From contig NZ_BBJT01000003.1 of NCBI RefSeq assembly GCF_000739915.1, forward strand, positions 372,001-436,000: DNA of 64,000 nt, read 5' to 3'. Shown piece by piece: positions 41,350 to 50,744 of the stretch (the first letter of the stretch is position 1; each line of letters begins with the position of its first letter). This stretch comes from Paenibacillus chitinolyticus NBRC 15660 (GTDB taxonomy: Bacteria > Bacillota > Bacilli > Paenibacillales > NBRC-103111). The position numbers and the translations under genes were made by a program. A model generated the notes under the pieces. It saw nothing but the letters and a program-made list of their open reading frames with translations, was not told the origin of the DNA and made no database searches.

Positions 41350-43218
41350 ATGCAGATTACCCATCATTATCTTGAATTGTGCCGAGCGTACAGCGCGGTG
41401 CCGCAAGGGCTTCCCGTCTCCCTCACCCTGGAGGAACTCGCCGAACGGCTCCACTGCACGGTGCGCAACGTCAAACTCGTGATCCGCAAAATGTCCGAAG
41501 CGGGCTGGATCACCTGGGTTCCCGGCCGCGGCCGCGGGAACAAATCCGAGCTCCACTTCCATTATACCCTGGAAGAAATGCTCATGAAGCAAACCGCCGA
41601 ATTTGCCGAGAAAGAACAGTATCAGCAAGCTTTCGAATGGATACACCAGTATGCGGACACGCCTTTAATGAAAGAACAGCTTCTCCAGCACGTCTCCCGC
41701 TACTTCGGATACAAGGCGAAAGTCACGGAGCAGGATGCCGACGTGCTGCGGCTGCCCATTAACAAAACCTACCGGACGTTCGATCCGGCCGCCCTGCTCT
41801 TTGCCAATGATGTCCATTTAAGCCGGCAGGTATTCGATACCATCGTGCGGTACGACAGAGCCGCAGGCGACTTTGTGCCGAGTCTCGCCCATCACTGGGA
41901 ATCGGACGAATCGTGCACGGTCTGGACGTTCTATCTGCGCAAAGGCGTGCTCTTTCACCACGGCCGCGAGCTGGAAGCGGCCGATGCCGCCTATTCCATC
42001 CGCAGGCTGCTGAGTCCCGAGGTGTTCTCGCCCCAGCGCTGGATGCTCGAAGATGTCCGGCGGATCCGCGTCCTGAACCGGATAACCATCCAGTTCGTGC
42101 TGGATAAACCGCACGTGCTTTTCCCGCACTGTCTGACCTCGCCGTCTGCGGCAATTCTGCCCCGGGAACTTTGCGAAGCGGACCCCGCGGCCTACTTCGC
42201 CTGCCCCGTCGGTACCGGTCCTTTCCGGCTGGAGATCCGGCCCGGCTACGGGTATCTGCTGCACGCCAACGAACGCTACTACCTGGGGCGGCCGTTCCTG
42301 GATGTCGTTGAGCATATCCTGCTCCGGGATTCTCCTGAGCTTGTCGTGATGACGGACGCCTGCAATATGGTTCAGCGCGCCCCCTACGCGCCCCGCTCCA
42401 AGCCCGAGCATGACTGGCAGGCGGTAGAATGCATTTCCTCGGGATGTGCGCTACTTTCGTTTAACCGCCGCAAGGAAGGCCCCTTGCAGGACGCCGGACT
42501 CCGCCGGTACGTGCGTTCCGTGATTCAAGCTTGCGCGATGGTCGAAGAATTGGGAGAGAGCCGGGCCATTGCGGCCGCGAGCTTTTTGCCTGATAAAAGC
42601 CTGCGGATAGGCTGTGACCCTTACCGGGACGAGAAAGAAACGGCCGATATTCCGTACTCCTCCGCTTACGCCGGAACCGAACTTACTCTCCACTGCAAAG
42701 ATTCCTACAAAACGTACGAAGACATCGACTGGATCGTAAACCGCTGCCTCAAAGCCGGACTTCACATCAAGGTGGCGCTCCATGAGCGGGATGAATTCCT
42801 CACACCCGATGTCATGGATGAGGCCGATCTCGTTCTGTATGAAGTCGTATTGGATGAAAGCGAGACGCTCTCTTTGCTGGAGCTGTTCATGCAGGAGGAA
42901 GGATCGATCCGGCGCATGTTCGACGATCCGCTGCGCGCGGAGCTGAACCGGAGAGTGGCCCTCCTGCTTGCCGAACCCGAACCCCGCAAGCGGCTGGATC
43001 TTTTCGATAAGCTGGAATCCCTTCTTACGGAAGACTGTTCGATCCATTTTCTCTATCACCGGAGAATGCAGACCACTTACCACAAAAGCGTACGCGGGCT
43101 AAGACTGAACGCCTTCGGCCATATCGATTACCGTCATATCTGGTTCGAGCCGCAAGATCCGCTTACCGGACAGACAGCCTCGGCGGACACAAGCTCCCCG
43201 TTCATGACGATTCACTGA
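41350..43218 (+). CDS. SgrR-type regulator: HTH fused to a peptide-binding-protein domain
   Basis: A 622-residue fusion. The N-terminal HTH (LTLEELAERLHCTVRNVKLVIRKMSEAGWITW, near residues 25-60) has no signal peptide. A linker follows, then an SBP_bac_5-like domain with TFDPAALLFANDVHLSRQVFD, VPSLAHHWESDESCTVWTFYLRKGVLFHHGREL and GTGPFRLEIRPGYGY. This matches SgrR/YbaE cytoplasmic regulators that sense small ligands with a periplasmic-binding-like fold. TATAAT at 41310-41315 may be the -10. GCGGGATCGGG precedes the ATG. It has a terminator at 43217-43246. Target genes are not evident; neighbours are unrelated. Confidence 0.85.
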   Translation: MQITHHYLELCRAYSAVPQGLPVSLTLEELAERLHCTVRNVKLVIRKMSEAGWITWVPGRGRGNKSELHFHYTLEEMLMKQTAEFAEKEQYQQAFEWIHQYADTPLMKEQLLQHVSRYFGYKAKVTEQDADVLRLPINKTYRTFDPAALLFANDVHLSRQVFDTIVRYDRAAGDFVPSLAHHWESDESCTVWTFYLRKGVLFHHGRELEAADAAYSIRRLLSPEVFSPQRWMLEDVRRIRVLNRITIQFVLDKPHVLFPHCLTSPSAAILPRELCEADPAAYFACPVGTGPFRLEIRPGYGYLLHANERYYLGRPFLDVVEHILLRDSPELVVMTDACNMVQRAPYAPRSKPEHDWQAVECISSGCALLSFNRRKEGPLQDAGLRRYVRSVIQACAMVEELGESRAIAAASFLPDKSLRIGCDPYRDEKETADIPYSSAYAGTELTLHCKDSYKTYEDIDWIVNRCLKAGLHIKVALHERDEFLTPDVMDEADLVLYEVVLDESETLSLLELFMQEEGSIRRMFDDPLRAELNRRVALLLAEPEPRKRLDLFDKLESLLTEDCSIHFLYHRRMQTTYHKSVRGLRLNAFGHIDYRHIWFEPQDPLTGQTASADTSSPFMTIH

Positions 43219-43246
43219 AAAAGGCGCCCGCAAGAGGCGCTTTTTC
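43217..43246. terminator. Terminator between convergent sgrR-like and ydcF-like genes
   Basis: GAAAAAGGCGC, loop, GCGCTTTTTC around positions 43217-43246; A and T tracts on both sides. Confidence 0.8.
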
Positions 43247-43279
43247 TGTCGGTGCCGATATCTGTTCCTGACCGGATTC

Positions 43280-43984
43280 TCAGGCATTGGGCCGCCATAC
43301 CGCCTCCTCGATCAGCCAGGAATCTTCGGTCGCCCGGCCGTCACCGGTAATGGGAATCACTTCCCCCAAGTAAGTCGGCTCCGGTTTGAAGAACCGGATC
43401 AAAGCGAAATCTTTGCTTCTTGCCGCCATTTCGCGGGCTTTGAATTTCGCCATGCCCCGGTACTCCTGACGGTCCGCCGCCACGCCGTACGCCTCAACGC
43501 CGAGTCCTTCCGCATCATACAGCGCCCGCGCCAGATGATAATCTTGAGTGACGACGATGGCTTTGCGGATCTGAAAAATAGCCTTGGCCCGGTACATGGA
43601 CTCATACGTATTAAAACCGGCATGATCCATAAAAATGCGCTCTTCCGCAATCCCCCGCTCGAGCAGAAAATTTTTCATCGCCCTTACTTCGTTATAGCCG
43701 AGTGTTCCATGATCGCCGGACACGAGGATTTTGTCCGCCTTTCCGTTCTCATACAGCTCCGCGGCCGTGATCATCCGGTCCTTTAACATATCCGAAAGCC
43801 GCCCGTCCGGATGCACTTTTGCTCCAAGCACGATAATCGCTTCGGCAGAAGGCGCCTGTTCCGCGCTTATTTTACGGGCTTCCCCTTCTTTTCTCACTTC
43901 GTAATCCGAGGTAAACAACCAAATCCCGCCTGCAATCGCGGCAGCCCCAAGGCCGTATGCCAGCCCTTTCCAGCGCAGTTTCAT
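43280..43984 (-). CDS. YdcF/SanA-family (DUF218) membrane protein
   Basis: A 234-residue protein with one N-terminal TM helix (LAYGLGAAAIAGGIWLFTS). The DUF218 domain follows: AEAIIVLGAKVHPDGRLSDMLKDR, YENGKADKILVSGDHG, NEVRAMKNFLLERGIAEERIF, NTYESMYRAKAIF and IVVTQDYHLARALYDAEGLGV. Family members act in envelope maintenance or vancomycin-related barrier functions; biochemistry is unsettled. ATG at 43982-43984 with GGGGAGAG upstream is chosen over the frame start at 44003-44005. Confidence 0.88.
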   Translation of the reverse strand: MKLRWKGLAYGLGAAAIAGGIWLFTSDYEVRKEGEARKISAEQAPSAEAIIVLGAKVHPDGRLSDMLKDRMITAAELYENGKADKILVSGDHGTLGYNEVRAMKNFLLERGIAEERIFMDHAGFNTYESMYRAKAIFQIRKAIVVTQDYHLARALYDAEGLGVEAYGVAADRQEYRGMAKFKAREMAARSKDFALIRFFKPEPTYLGEVIPITGDGRATEDSWLIEEAVWRPNA

Positions 43985-44291
43985 TCTCAGCTCTCCCCGT
44001 ACCATAATCTTGTCTTAACATCGATCCGGCTCTAATGAAGTGATGAGGATACCGGGGTAATTATACCTTAATTTTCCTTTTCGACGCTATACCATATATA
44101 AAGAGCGTTCCTACTTATCCAGCGCGGCTTTAGACCTTTACAAGCTGGACGCAGCGTCCGGACAGCAAAATCCGCTTCTTATCGGCTCGTCAGAAATTTT
44201 GTCGATTTTGTAAATTTTACCTGCCTTTGCGGCCGGGCATTTTCTATAATAGAGAAAACCGTTAAAAACGGCGGAAAGGAAGAATGTTTAC

Positions 44292-45434
44292 ATGAACATC
44301 CGGCTTGTCAACCAGGAAGAGATGCGGGAGGCCGCCGCTTTGGCGGATTCGATTTTCCGGGATTCCGAGCAGATTTCGATGGCTGAAGGTTTCCCGTTCC
44401 TCTTCTCCGCTCTGCATTCCCAATCCGTGGGTGCTTTCGAAAACGGGCGGCTCGTCGCCTTCATGGGCCTGCTCCCGTCTGTCATCCGCATCGGTCCCGC
44501 ACGGCTTACGGTCTACTCGCTTGGCTCCGTGTGTACGCACCCGGAAAGCCGCGGAAAAGGCATCGCCGGCGAACTGTTCGCCGCCGTTCGCGGGCAAGCG
44601 GCGCGTTCGGGCGGCTCCCTGCTGCTCGTCTCCGGCGGCCGCTCCCTCTACACCCGCGCAGGCTGCCGGCCGTTCGGCTCCCTCCGCCGCTATGCGCTGG
44701 GAAGCGGGGCCGCCCAGCAGGCGGAAGAGTCCGCAGGGGGCTACCGGCTGCGGCCGTACGAGCGGGGCGACCTGCCGGCCATGAGCAGACTGGCCGCCGC
44801 CCGCCGCTCGGCTTTCGAGCAGAGCCCGTGGGATCTCGGCAGCCTGATCGACGCGCATGCTTATGCCGCCTGCCTGAAGCTGCGGCACGAGACGTGGATC
44901 GCCGAGAAGGACGGTGAGCCGACGGCCTTTATCGTCGCGGCCGTGCCGGACCCGGCCGTGGCGTCCACGCGGTTCCCCCGGCTGATCGAGTGGGCCGGTG
45001 AACCCGAAGCGGCCGCCCGGCTCCTCACCGGTCTTACCGCAAAGCTGGGGCTGGCCGAGTTTCAGGCGGCGGTCCCGTTTTATGAAACGGGACTGCACGA
45101 AGCCCTGCGAAGCTTTCCATCGGAAGAAAGCCCGAATGAAGGGACGCTTCTCGTGACGGACGCGCCGCTTCTTCTGCGACAGCTCCGTCCCTACCTGGAC
45201 GAGCAGAGCGGGAACAGGCTCGGGGAGCGGCTCGGCGTACGGGAAACCGGAGAAGGCGGCGTACGGCTAACGCTGAACGGACTGCCCGATCTTCTCCTGA
45301 GCGTAGACGACTGGATGGCGCTGCTGTTCAATCCCGACGCCGCTGTCCGGATTGTCCCTGCCCGGTGGCAGGAAGAGCTGAAGTCCGTCTTCCCGCTTCC
45401 TTTCCCGTATACGGCAGGGCTAAACTACATTTGA
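44292..45434 (+). CDS. GNAT N-acetyltransferase with C-terminal extension
   Basis: A 380-residue protein. The N-terminal GNAT domain has LVAFMGLLPSVIRIGPARLTVY and motif A LGSVCTHPESRGKGIAGELF. It is followed by RSGGSLLLVSGGRSLYTRAGC. The C-terminal 180 residues (YETGLHEALRSFPSEESPNE, LTLNGLPDLLLSVDDWMALLF) resemble the two-domain plan of Eis-like acetyltransferases. Substrate unknown. GGAAAGGAAG precedes the ATG. Upstream TATAAT at about 44247 suggests a promoter, though the -35 is weak. Followed by a 20-bp-stem terminator. Confidence 0.85.
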   Translation: MNIRLVNQEEMREAAALADSIFRDSEQISMAEGFPFLFSALHSQSVGAFENGRLVAFMGLLPSVIRIGPARLTVYSLGSVCTHPESRGKGIAGELFAAVRGQAARSGGSLLLVSGGRSLYTRAGCRPFGSLRRYALGSGAAQQAEESAGGYRLRPYERGDLPAMSRLAAARRSAFEQSPWDLGSLIDAHAYAACLKLRHETWIAEKDGEPTAFIVAAVPDPAVASTRFPRLIEWAGEPEAAARLLTGLTAKLGLAEFQAAVPFYETGLHEALRSFPSEESPNEGTLLVTDAPLLLRQLRPYLDEQSGNRLGERLGVRETGEGGVRLTLNGLPDLLLSVDDWMALLFNPDAAVRIVPARWQEELKSVFPLPFPYTAGLNYI

Positions 45435-45570
45435 AGCTGTACAGCACGGCGGCTTGCAAGAAGTACGCTTCACGCGCTAAAAGCCGTTTGAACCGCACGG
45501 AAGGAAGACAGAAAACGGCGGTTCAGAAACACAAACGGTTTCCCCGCGCCAGTCCCTGTTTATTCCACAC

Positions 45571-45621
45571 AAAAAGTCCCGGCTCGTGCATGCAGGATAC
45601 TGCACGAGCCGGGACTTTTTT
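45571..45621. terminator. Strong bidirectional terminator
   Basis: AAAAAGTCCCGGCTCGTGCA and its exact complement, 20-bp arms with a 10-base loop and T tract, between the convergent GNAT and aspartase-type genes. Confidence 0.9.
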
Positions 45622-45662
45622 TCGGCCAACCTGTCTGAATTCCCAAGCGGGCGGCTTCCGTT

Positions 45663-47075
45663 TTATTCGGAAAGACTGTTCTGGACAATCCGCTCCCACT
45701 CGTCCTCGGTTAGAATCCCCTTCTCGACGACGAGCTGACGAAGCGGCTTCTGCGTTTTCAGCGACTCCTTCGCGATCTCGGCCGCTTTGTCGTAACCGAT
45801 AACCGGATTCAGCATCGTTACCAGGGACAAACTGCGGTCCATCCAGTAACGGCACTGCTCCTCATCGGCTTCGATCCCTTTCACGCAGCGTTCGCAGAAC
45901 GCTTCCGCCGCGGTGCTCAAAATGTGAGCCGACTGCAGAACATTATGGGCGATGACCGGCATCATGACGTTGATTTCAAGCTGGCTGCCTATCATCGCGG
46001 TCTGCACCGCCGTGTCGTTGCCGATCACTTGGCAGCAGACCATATACAGCATCTCCGGCAGGACCGGGTTCACCTTGCCCGGCATAATGGAAGAGCCGGG
46101 CTGTACGGCAGGCAGCCGGATTTCGGCAAGGCCCGTCTGCGGGCCGGAATTAAGCAGGCGGATATCGCTGGACAGCTTGATCAGATGCACGGCCAAATCC
46201 CGGAGAAGCCCGCTTACACGCAGAGCCGCCGACGGGTTCTGCATAAAGGCGAACCGGCTCGGGGCCTGCCGGTAAGGTGTGCCTGTGCGGCGTCCGATCT
46301 CCGCCACCATCCTGGCGGCATATTCGGGATGGGTGTTCACGCCCGTGCCGACGGCATTGCCGCCTATGCCCAGCTCCAGGAGGCCGTCCGCGGCCTGCTC
46401 CAGCTGCTTTCGCATCTGGCCGATAGTGGCCGCGTAGCCTTCGAACTCCTGTCCCAGGCGGAGCGGAACCGCGTCCTGTAAATGGGTGCGGCCCGATTTT
46501 ACGACCAAATGGAACTCCCTTGACTTGTTCGCGAGCTCGCCGATCAGCTTATCCAGGGCGGGCAGGAGCTTCCGCTCCACGGATTCGTGCACGGAAATGC
46601 AAATTGCCGTCGGAATCGTATCGTTGGTGGACTGGCCTTTGTTCACATGATCATTGGGATGGATCTTGTCCTTGCGGTCGCGTTCCAGCCCCAGTTTCTC
46701 AAGCGCAACATTGGCGATCACCTCGTTGGCGTTCATGTTCTGCGACGTTCCCGCCCCGGCCTGAAAAGCGTCGACGACAAACTGGCTGTCCCACCGCCCT
46801 TCGATCACTTCGTCCGCCGCCGCCAGGATGGCATCCGCGATCTCGCCGTCCAGCTCGCCCAGTTCTTTATGTACGGCAGCGGCCGATGCTTTAATAATGC
46901 CCTGGGCTTTGATAAACTCCCTCGGCAGACGGTATCCGCTGATCGGGAAATTCAACACCGCGCGCTGAGTCTGAGCTCCGTAATAGGCATCGGCCGGGAG
47001 CTGAACCTGACCCAGAGAATCACCTGCGGTGCGCAGCTTCGTATTTTGCTCCATAGATGGTTGTTGTTCGGTCAT
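45663..47075 (-). CDS. Aspartase/fumarase superfamily lyase, likely aspartate ammonia-lyase
   Basis: A 470-residue tetrameric lyase. Signature GSSIMPGKVNPVLPEML near residue 330; NPVxPE is typical of aspartases whereas class II fumarases read NPTQ. Other blocks: AYYGAQTQRAVLNFPISGYR, GAGTSQNMNANEVIAN, NKGQSTNDTIPTA and KSGRTHLQDAVPLRLGQEFEG. Likely converts aspartate to fumarate and ammonia in the cytoplasm. The ATG at 47073-47075 with AAGGGTG is chosen; the longer frame adds about 130 residues of upstream noncoding sequence. Fumarase activity cannot be excluded. Confidence 0.82.
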   Translation of the reverse strand: MTEQQPSMEQNTKLRTAGDSLGQVQLPADAYYGAQTQRAVLNFPISGYRLPREFIKAQGIIKASAAAVHKELGELDGEIADAILAAADEVIEGRWDSQFVVDAFQAGAGTSQNMNANEVIANVALEKLGLERDRKDKIHPNDHVNKGQSTNDTIPTAICISVHESVERKLLPALDKLIGELANKSREFHLVVKSGRTHLQDAVPLRLGQEFEGYAATIGQMRKQLEQAADGLLELGIGGNAVGTGVNTHPEYAARMVAEIGRRTGTPYRQAPSRFAFMQNPSAALRVSGLLRDLAVHLIKLSSDIRLLNSGPQTGLAEIRLPAVQPGSSIMPGKVNPVLPEMLYMVCCQVIGNDTAVQTAMIGSQLEINVMMPVIAHNVLQSAHILSTAAEAFCERCVKGIEADEEQCRYWMDRSLSLVTMLNPVIGYDKAAEIAKESLKTQKPLRQLVVEKGILTEDEWERIVQNSLSE

Positions 47076-47398
47076 GATTTCACCCTTCCTTCCGTTCAAT
47101 CTTCTTCGGTCTCTCGTGACAAGAGCGCGTTGACGGTTCCGGTAAATGCCGTGCTTATTTGCTCTTAGTCCTGCCGGACGCCTTACCGGTTTGCGGTAAA
47201 AGCCTCCTTTCATAGATACCCGTTTTAGCTGACGCTGATACCCGCAAGTTGGAAAGGATCCGCCGCTTATGATAAAATCCCCCAATCCCCCTGGGATATT
47301 GAGGCATTTTCCACGGGCTGTTTCCCTGCCGCAAACCCGCGAAAGCATTGAAATAGAACCCGCAGGAGGCCCGGTGTGCGATCGGCTTTTGGAAGGGG
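47076..47398. other. Divergent intergenic region, left part
   Basis: About 320 bases upstream of the leftward lyase. The open frame on the minus strand is an extension of the lyase reading frame without a start site. No other feature supported. Confidence 0.4.
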
Positions 47399-47554
47399 TA
47401 TAATACATTAGGGATACCGGCTGGCGAAAAGCTTTACGGGCTCCGCCTGCTTTCATTTGCCCGGCATTCACCTCATGTATGTTTTTCCGAAAAGGCGATT
47501 TTGCGCCTTTTTTACTGCGTAAGCTTTTTTTGTAACAAAAAGGAGGAGATCTTC
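47399..47554 (+). promoter_or_regulatory. gabD promoter and leader with terminator hairpin
   Basis: TATAAT at 47399-47404 (poor -35) predicts a leader of about 145 bases. It contains pairing blocks CGGGC/GCCCG and a CGCCT near 47443, then AAAGGCG-ATTTTG-CGCCTTT followed by TTTT at about 47493-47512, just before the gabD binding site AAGGAGGAG. The terminator stem AGGCG could instead pair with the upstream CGCCT, an attenuator-like alternative. No known riboswitch class matched by eye. Confidence 0.4.
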
Positions 47555-49021
47555 ATGACTACGACAACTTCCGGCAGCACTTCCGAACGCTGGCTGAATT
47601 ACGTGAACGGCCAATGGATCGAAGCGGACAGCGGTAAGACGATTTCGGTCGTTAACCCTTCCACTCTTGGCGAGATTGCGACCGTACCGGATTCGGGGGA
47701 AGCCGAAACGAAGGCCGCTATCGAAGCGGCACACACCGCTTTTCAATCTTGGAGCACTTTATCCGCTTACGAGCGTTCCGATATGCTGATGCGCTGGTAC
47801 CACCTGCTGATGCGGCATCAGGAAGATCTGGCCAGAACGATGACGGCCGAACAGGGCAAGCCGTTGTCCGAAGCCAAGGGCGAAATCGCCTATGCGGCCA
47901 GCTTCATATCCTGGTATGCCGAGGAAGCCAAGCGGCTTTACGGGGACATCATCCCGGCGACCAGCTCGGGCAAGCGGATGTTTGTCCTGCGTCAGCCCGT
48001 TGGTGTCGTGGCCGCAATCACGCCTTGGAACTTCCCCGCCGCCATGATTACGCGCAAGGTAGGTCCGGCGCTCGCGGCAGGCTGCACCTGCATCGTCAAG
48101 CCTGCGGAGCAGACGCCGTTAACGGCGCTGTACATGGCCAAGCTGGCCGAAGAAGCCGGAATACCCGCCGGGGTAGTCAACATCGTGACCGGAGAAGCTT
48201 CCGTGATCGGCGATACGCTGTTTGCGGACTCCCGGGTAGCGAAAGTGACCTTCACCGGATCGACGGAGGTGGGCAAGCACATCATGCGCGCTTCCGCCGA
48301 TACGATGAAGAAAATATCGCTGGAGCTGGGCGGACACGCCCCGGTGATCGTGCTGGACGATGCCGACGCGGAGCTCGCCGCCGAGCAGACCTTGCTGTCG
48401 AAGTTCCGCAATGCCGGACAAACCTGCGTCTGCGCCAACCGGATTTACGTCCAGAAGGGCATTCGCCCGGCGTTCGAGAAGCTGCTGGCGGATAAAATCC
48501 GGGCCCTGAAAGTCGGCGACGGCATGAACCCGGACTCCGCAATCGGGCCTGTCATTGACGAAGACGGCCTGAACAAGATTCAGAAGCACGTGTCGGATGC
48601 CGTGGAACGCGGAGCAACCGTCATTACGGGCGGCGGCCGGAGGGAAGTGCCTGAGCGTGCCGGCTACTTTTTCGAGCCGACTCTGCTGACAGGTGTGGAT
48701 AGCTCCATGTTGATCATGAAGGAAGAAACGTTCGGCCCCGTCGCACCGATCGTCGAGTTTACAGATCCGGACGATGCCGTCCGGCAGGCGAACGATTCCC
48801 CTTACGGGCTCGCGTCCTACGTGTTCACTTCCAACATCAATCACGCCATCCGCCTCGCCGAACGGCTCCAGTACGGCATCGTCGGCGTAAACGACGGCCT
48901 GCCTTCTTCCGCCCAAGCCCCGTTCGGAGGCATGAAAGAAAGCGGCCTCGGCCGGGAAGGCGGCAAATACGGGATCGAGGAATATTTAGAGATCAAATAT
49001 ATCTCGCTCGGCCTTTACTGA
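47555..49021 (+). CDS. gabD: Succinate-semialdehyde dehydrogenase [NAD(P)+]
   Basis: A 488-residue aldehyde dehydrogenase. Cofactor-binding VAAITPWNFPAAMITRKVG, nucleotide-site FTGSTEVGKHI, general base Glu in LELGGHAPVIVLDDAD, and catalytic Cys in NAGQTCVCANRIYVQ; the CVCANR text is typical of GabD. It oxidises succinate semialdehyde to succinate in the GABA shunt. No GABA transaminase is nearby. ATG 47555 has AAGGAGGAG 7 bases upstream; the longer frame begins within the terminator. A hairpin follows at 49049-49110. Confidence 0.9.
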   Translation: MTTTTSGSTSERWLNYVNGQWIEADSGKTISVVNPSTLGEIATVPDSGEAETKAAIEAAHTAFQSWSTLSAYERSDMLMRWYHLLMRHQEDLARTMTAEQGKPLSEAKGEIAYAASFISWYAEEAKRLYGDIIPATSSGKRMFVLRQPVGVVAAITPWNFPAAMITRKVGPALAAGCTCIVKPAEQTPLTALYMAKLAEEAGIPAGVVNIVTGEASVIGDTLFADSRVAKVTFTGSTEVGKHIMRASADTMKKISLELGGHAPVIVLDDADAELAAEQTLLSKFRNAGQTCVCANRIYVQKGIRPAFEKLLADKIRALKVGDGMNPDSAIGPVIDEDGLNKIQKHVSDAVERGATVITGGGRREVPERAGYFFEPTLLTGVDSSMLIMKEETFGPVAPIVEFTDPDDAVRQANDSPYGLASYVFTSNINHAIRLAERLQYGIVGVNDGLPSSAQAPFGGMKESGLGREGGKYGIEEYLEIKYISLGLY

Positions 49022-49048
49022 ACGAAGGGCAGGCGCTGCCTTCCGCTT

Positions 49049-49110
49049 AAATAAGAAACGTCCTGCAGCGATCCGGAATTCACCGGTCAGCCGCAGGACG
49101 TTTCTTATTT
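49049..49110. terminator. Bidirectional terminator after gabD
   Basis: AAATAAGAAACGTCCTGC and its exact complement, 18-bp arms around a 26-base loop that contains a smaller CCGG-AATTCA-CCGG element. Confidence 0.8.
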
Positions 49111-49136
49111 GTTTTTATACGCCATGCTTCCCGTTC

Positions 49137-49640
49137 TCACACCGTGGAAATGGTCCCTCTTCCCGTGTCCGCCGACCGGGAGCCTTCCGGCCTTTCCTCG
49201 AAATAACGGATCACCTGATCCTTCAGGATAGCAAAATCGTTCTCCTTGCAGGAAAGCCGTACGGGGTCCATCTCACCCGCCACAATAATATGGATGACAG
49301 GACCGTTTCCTTCCGTAATTTCGTAAGTGATCAACCTGCTGCGCTTGTAAAATTTCGTCCCGGTTTTAAGTCCTTCCGTACCCAAATAAAACAGTCTAAC
49401 CCATTCCAGATAGAAGATGAATCCGCATAATGCGGCAAACCACAAGCCGTCTTGCCCCATCAAAAGAACAACGACAAGCATGCTGGCAGCAAAAACCCAA
49501 AAATCGAGTGGATACATGTGTCCCTTCGCCACCACAACGCCTACCTTCTTAAAAGCCTGCCGGGCTTGATAAGTCTTCCAGGCCACGAAGCCCGACAAAA
49601 GCAGACCAACCACCGTGCCGGTAACCACTATGAAGATCAC
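49137..49640 (-). CDS. Membrane protein of unknown function
   Basis: A 167-residue protein. First TM helix FIVVTGTVVGLLLSGFVAW, then two more (FWVFAASMLVVVLLMG and LWFAALCGFIFYLEWVRLF), and a soluble C-terminal domain of about 70 residues with TGTKFYKRSRLITYEITEGNG. No family assigned; reminiscent of small bacterial PH-like or DUF5673-type proteins, which is a guess. The GTG at 49638-49640 is preceded by a weak CAGGGAT. Confidence 0.65.
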   Translation of the reverse strand: MIFIVVTGTVVGLLLSGFVAWKTYQARQAFKKVGVVVAKGHMYPLDFWVFAASMLVVVLLMGQDGLWFAALCGFIFYLEWVRLFYLGTEGLKTGTKFYKRSRLITYEITEGNGPVIHIIVAGEMDPVRLSCKENDFAILKDQVIRYFEERPEGSRSADTGRGTISTV

Positions 49641-49716
49641 ATCCCTGATTAGATGATTCCATAATACCTTTATTTGGAATTTTTGTTAAGCCCTAATTAT
49701 ACGGTGGCCGGCATCT

Positions 49717-49742
49717 AAAAAAATAGACCGCTTTCGCGGTCC
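49717..49742 (-). terminator. Intrinsic terminator after the lipase gene
   Basis: Minus strand GACCGC-GAAA-GCGGTC then TATTTTTTT. Confidence 0.85.
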
Positions 49743-49752
49743 GGTCTGCTCC

Positions 49753-50706
49753 TCAGGATGTAGCGGGTTCTTTAATCAGGCCCCCGGTAGAAACGAGCCA
49801 GCTTATCACGTCTTCCATCACTTCTTCGCGGTTCACTTCGTTCAAAATCTCGTGACGTTTGTTCTCATACAGCTTGCAGTCCACCTGCTCCAGCCCCAGT
49901 TTACGGTACAAGGCCGCAAGACGTCTCACGCCCTTGCCCTGCCCGCCGACGGGATCTTTATCACCGGCCAGAAGGAGGACCGGAAGGTGCTTCGGAATGC
50001 TCCGCATATGACGTTTCAGATGAATATCGGACAGATGGATAAAAAAGTCTTTAAAAAATCCCGTTGTGCAGACGTACCCGCAAAGCGGATCTTTCACGAA
50101 TTTATCGACCTCCGCCTCGTCCGTGCTGAGCCAGTCGAATTCCGTCCGGTTCGGACGGAAAGGCCGGTTAAAGCTGCCGAGCGCCGTGTGGCTCAGAAAC
50201 TTGCTGCGCACGCAGTCGCCGCTGCGGGTAACGAGCAGTTTCGCCAGCAGAACGCCCGCTTTCAAAATTACGCCTTTCGGTCCGTTCGTCCCGAGAAGCG
50301 CCACGCCTTCATATAGCTGCGGAGCCCGGTACATGACTTTCTGGGAAAGGAACGAGCCCATGCTATGCCCGACCAGATACAGAGGCAGCCCGCCCTGTTC
50401 CTCATGAATCCGTCTGCCCAGATCGATCATATCGTCCGTCATCCCCGCGAACCCGTCAGGCCCCGGGTATCCCAAGTCGTTCTTGTGGGCGGCCGTTCTT
50501 CCGTGCCCCCTGTGGTCGTTCGCGTAGACGATATAACCTCGGGCCGTGAGCTTCTCCGCAAACCGCTTGTAGCGCAGCGCGTGTTCCGCCATGCCGTGCG
50601 CGATCTGTACGGCGCCTCGAAGGGGAGTGCCCGGTTCCGGCTCCCACCGGTAAACAAAGACAGGCGTCTGCGTCTCTTCGTTTAAATGAAAATGACTTTC
50701 TTTCAT
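49753..50706 (-). CDS. Alpha/beta hydrolase, monoacylglycerol-lipase/lysophospholipase type
   Basis: A 317-residue Hydrolase_4 (serine aminopeptidase S33) family enzyme without a signal peptide. The nucleophile is in YLVGHSMGSFL, the oxyanion region in IAHGMAEHALRYKRFAEKL, the text NDHRGHGRT is characteristic of monoacylglycerol lipases, the acid is in LAGDKDPVG and the His in NKRHEILNEVNREEV. Likely hydrolyses monoacylglycerols or lysophospholipids. The ATG at 50704-50706 follows AAGGGTGAT. It starts 38 bases after the NCS2 permease stop and may be co-transcribed with it. Confidence 0.88.
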   Translation of the reverse strand: MKESHFHLNEETQTPVFVYRWEPEPGTPLRGAVQIAHGMAEHALRYKRFAEKLTARGYIVYANDHRGHGRTAAHKNDLGYPGPDGFAGMTDDMIDLGRRIHEEQGGLPLYLVGHSMGSFLSQKVMYRAPQLYEGVALLGTNGPKGVILKAGVLLAKLLVTRSGDCVRSKFLSHTALGSFNRPFRPNRTEFDWLSTDEAEVDKFVKDPLCGYVCTTGFFKDFFIHLSDIHLKRHMRSIPKHLPVLLLAGDKDPVGGQGKGVRRLAALYRKLGLEQVDCKLYENKRHEILNEVNREEVMEDVISWLVSTGGLIKEPATS

Positions 50707-50744
50707 CCGATCACCCTTGTTTTTCGGTTTGAGCGGAACGGGGA

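Noticed and set aside
45663-47471. A 602-residue version of the aspartase-type gene
   Set aside because: The first 130 residues come from upstream noncoding sequence; the ATG at 47073-47075 has a binding site and gives the family's normal length.
47501-47554. An N-terminal extension of gabD
   Set aside because: It begins in the terminator-like hairpin; ATG 47555 has AAGGAGGAG at ideal spacing and matches the family start.
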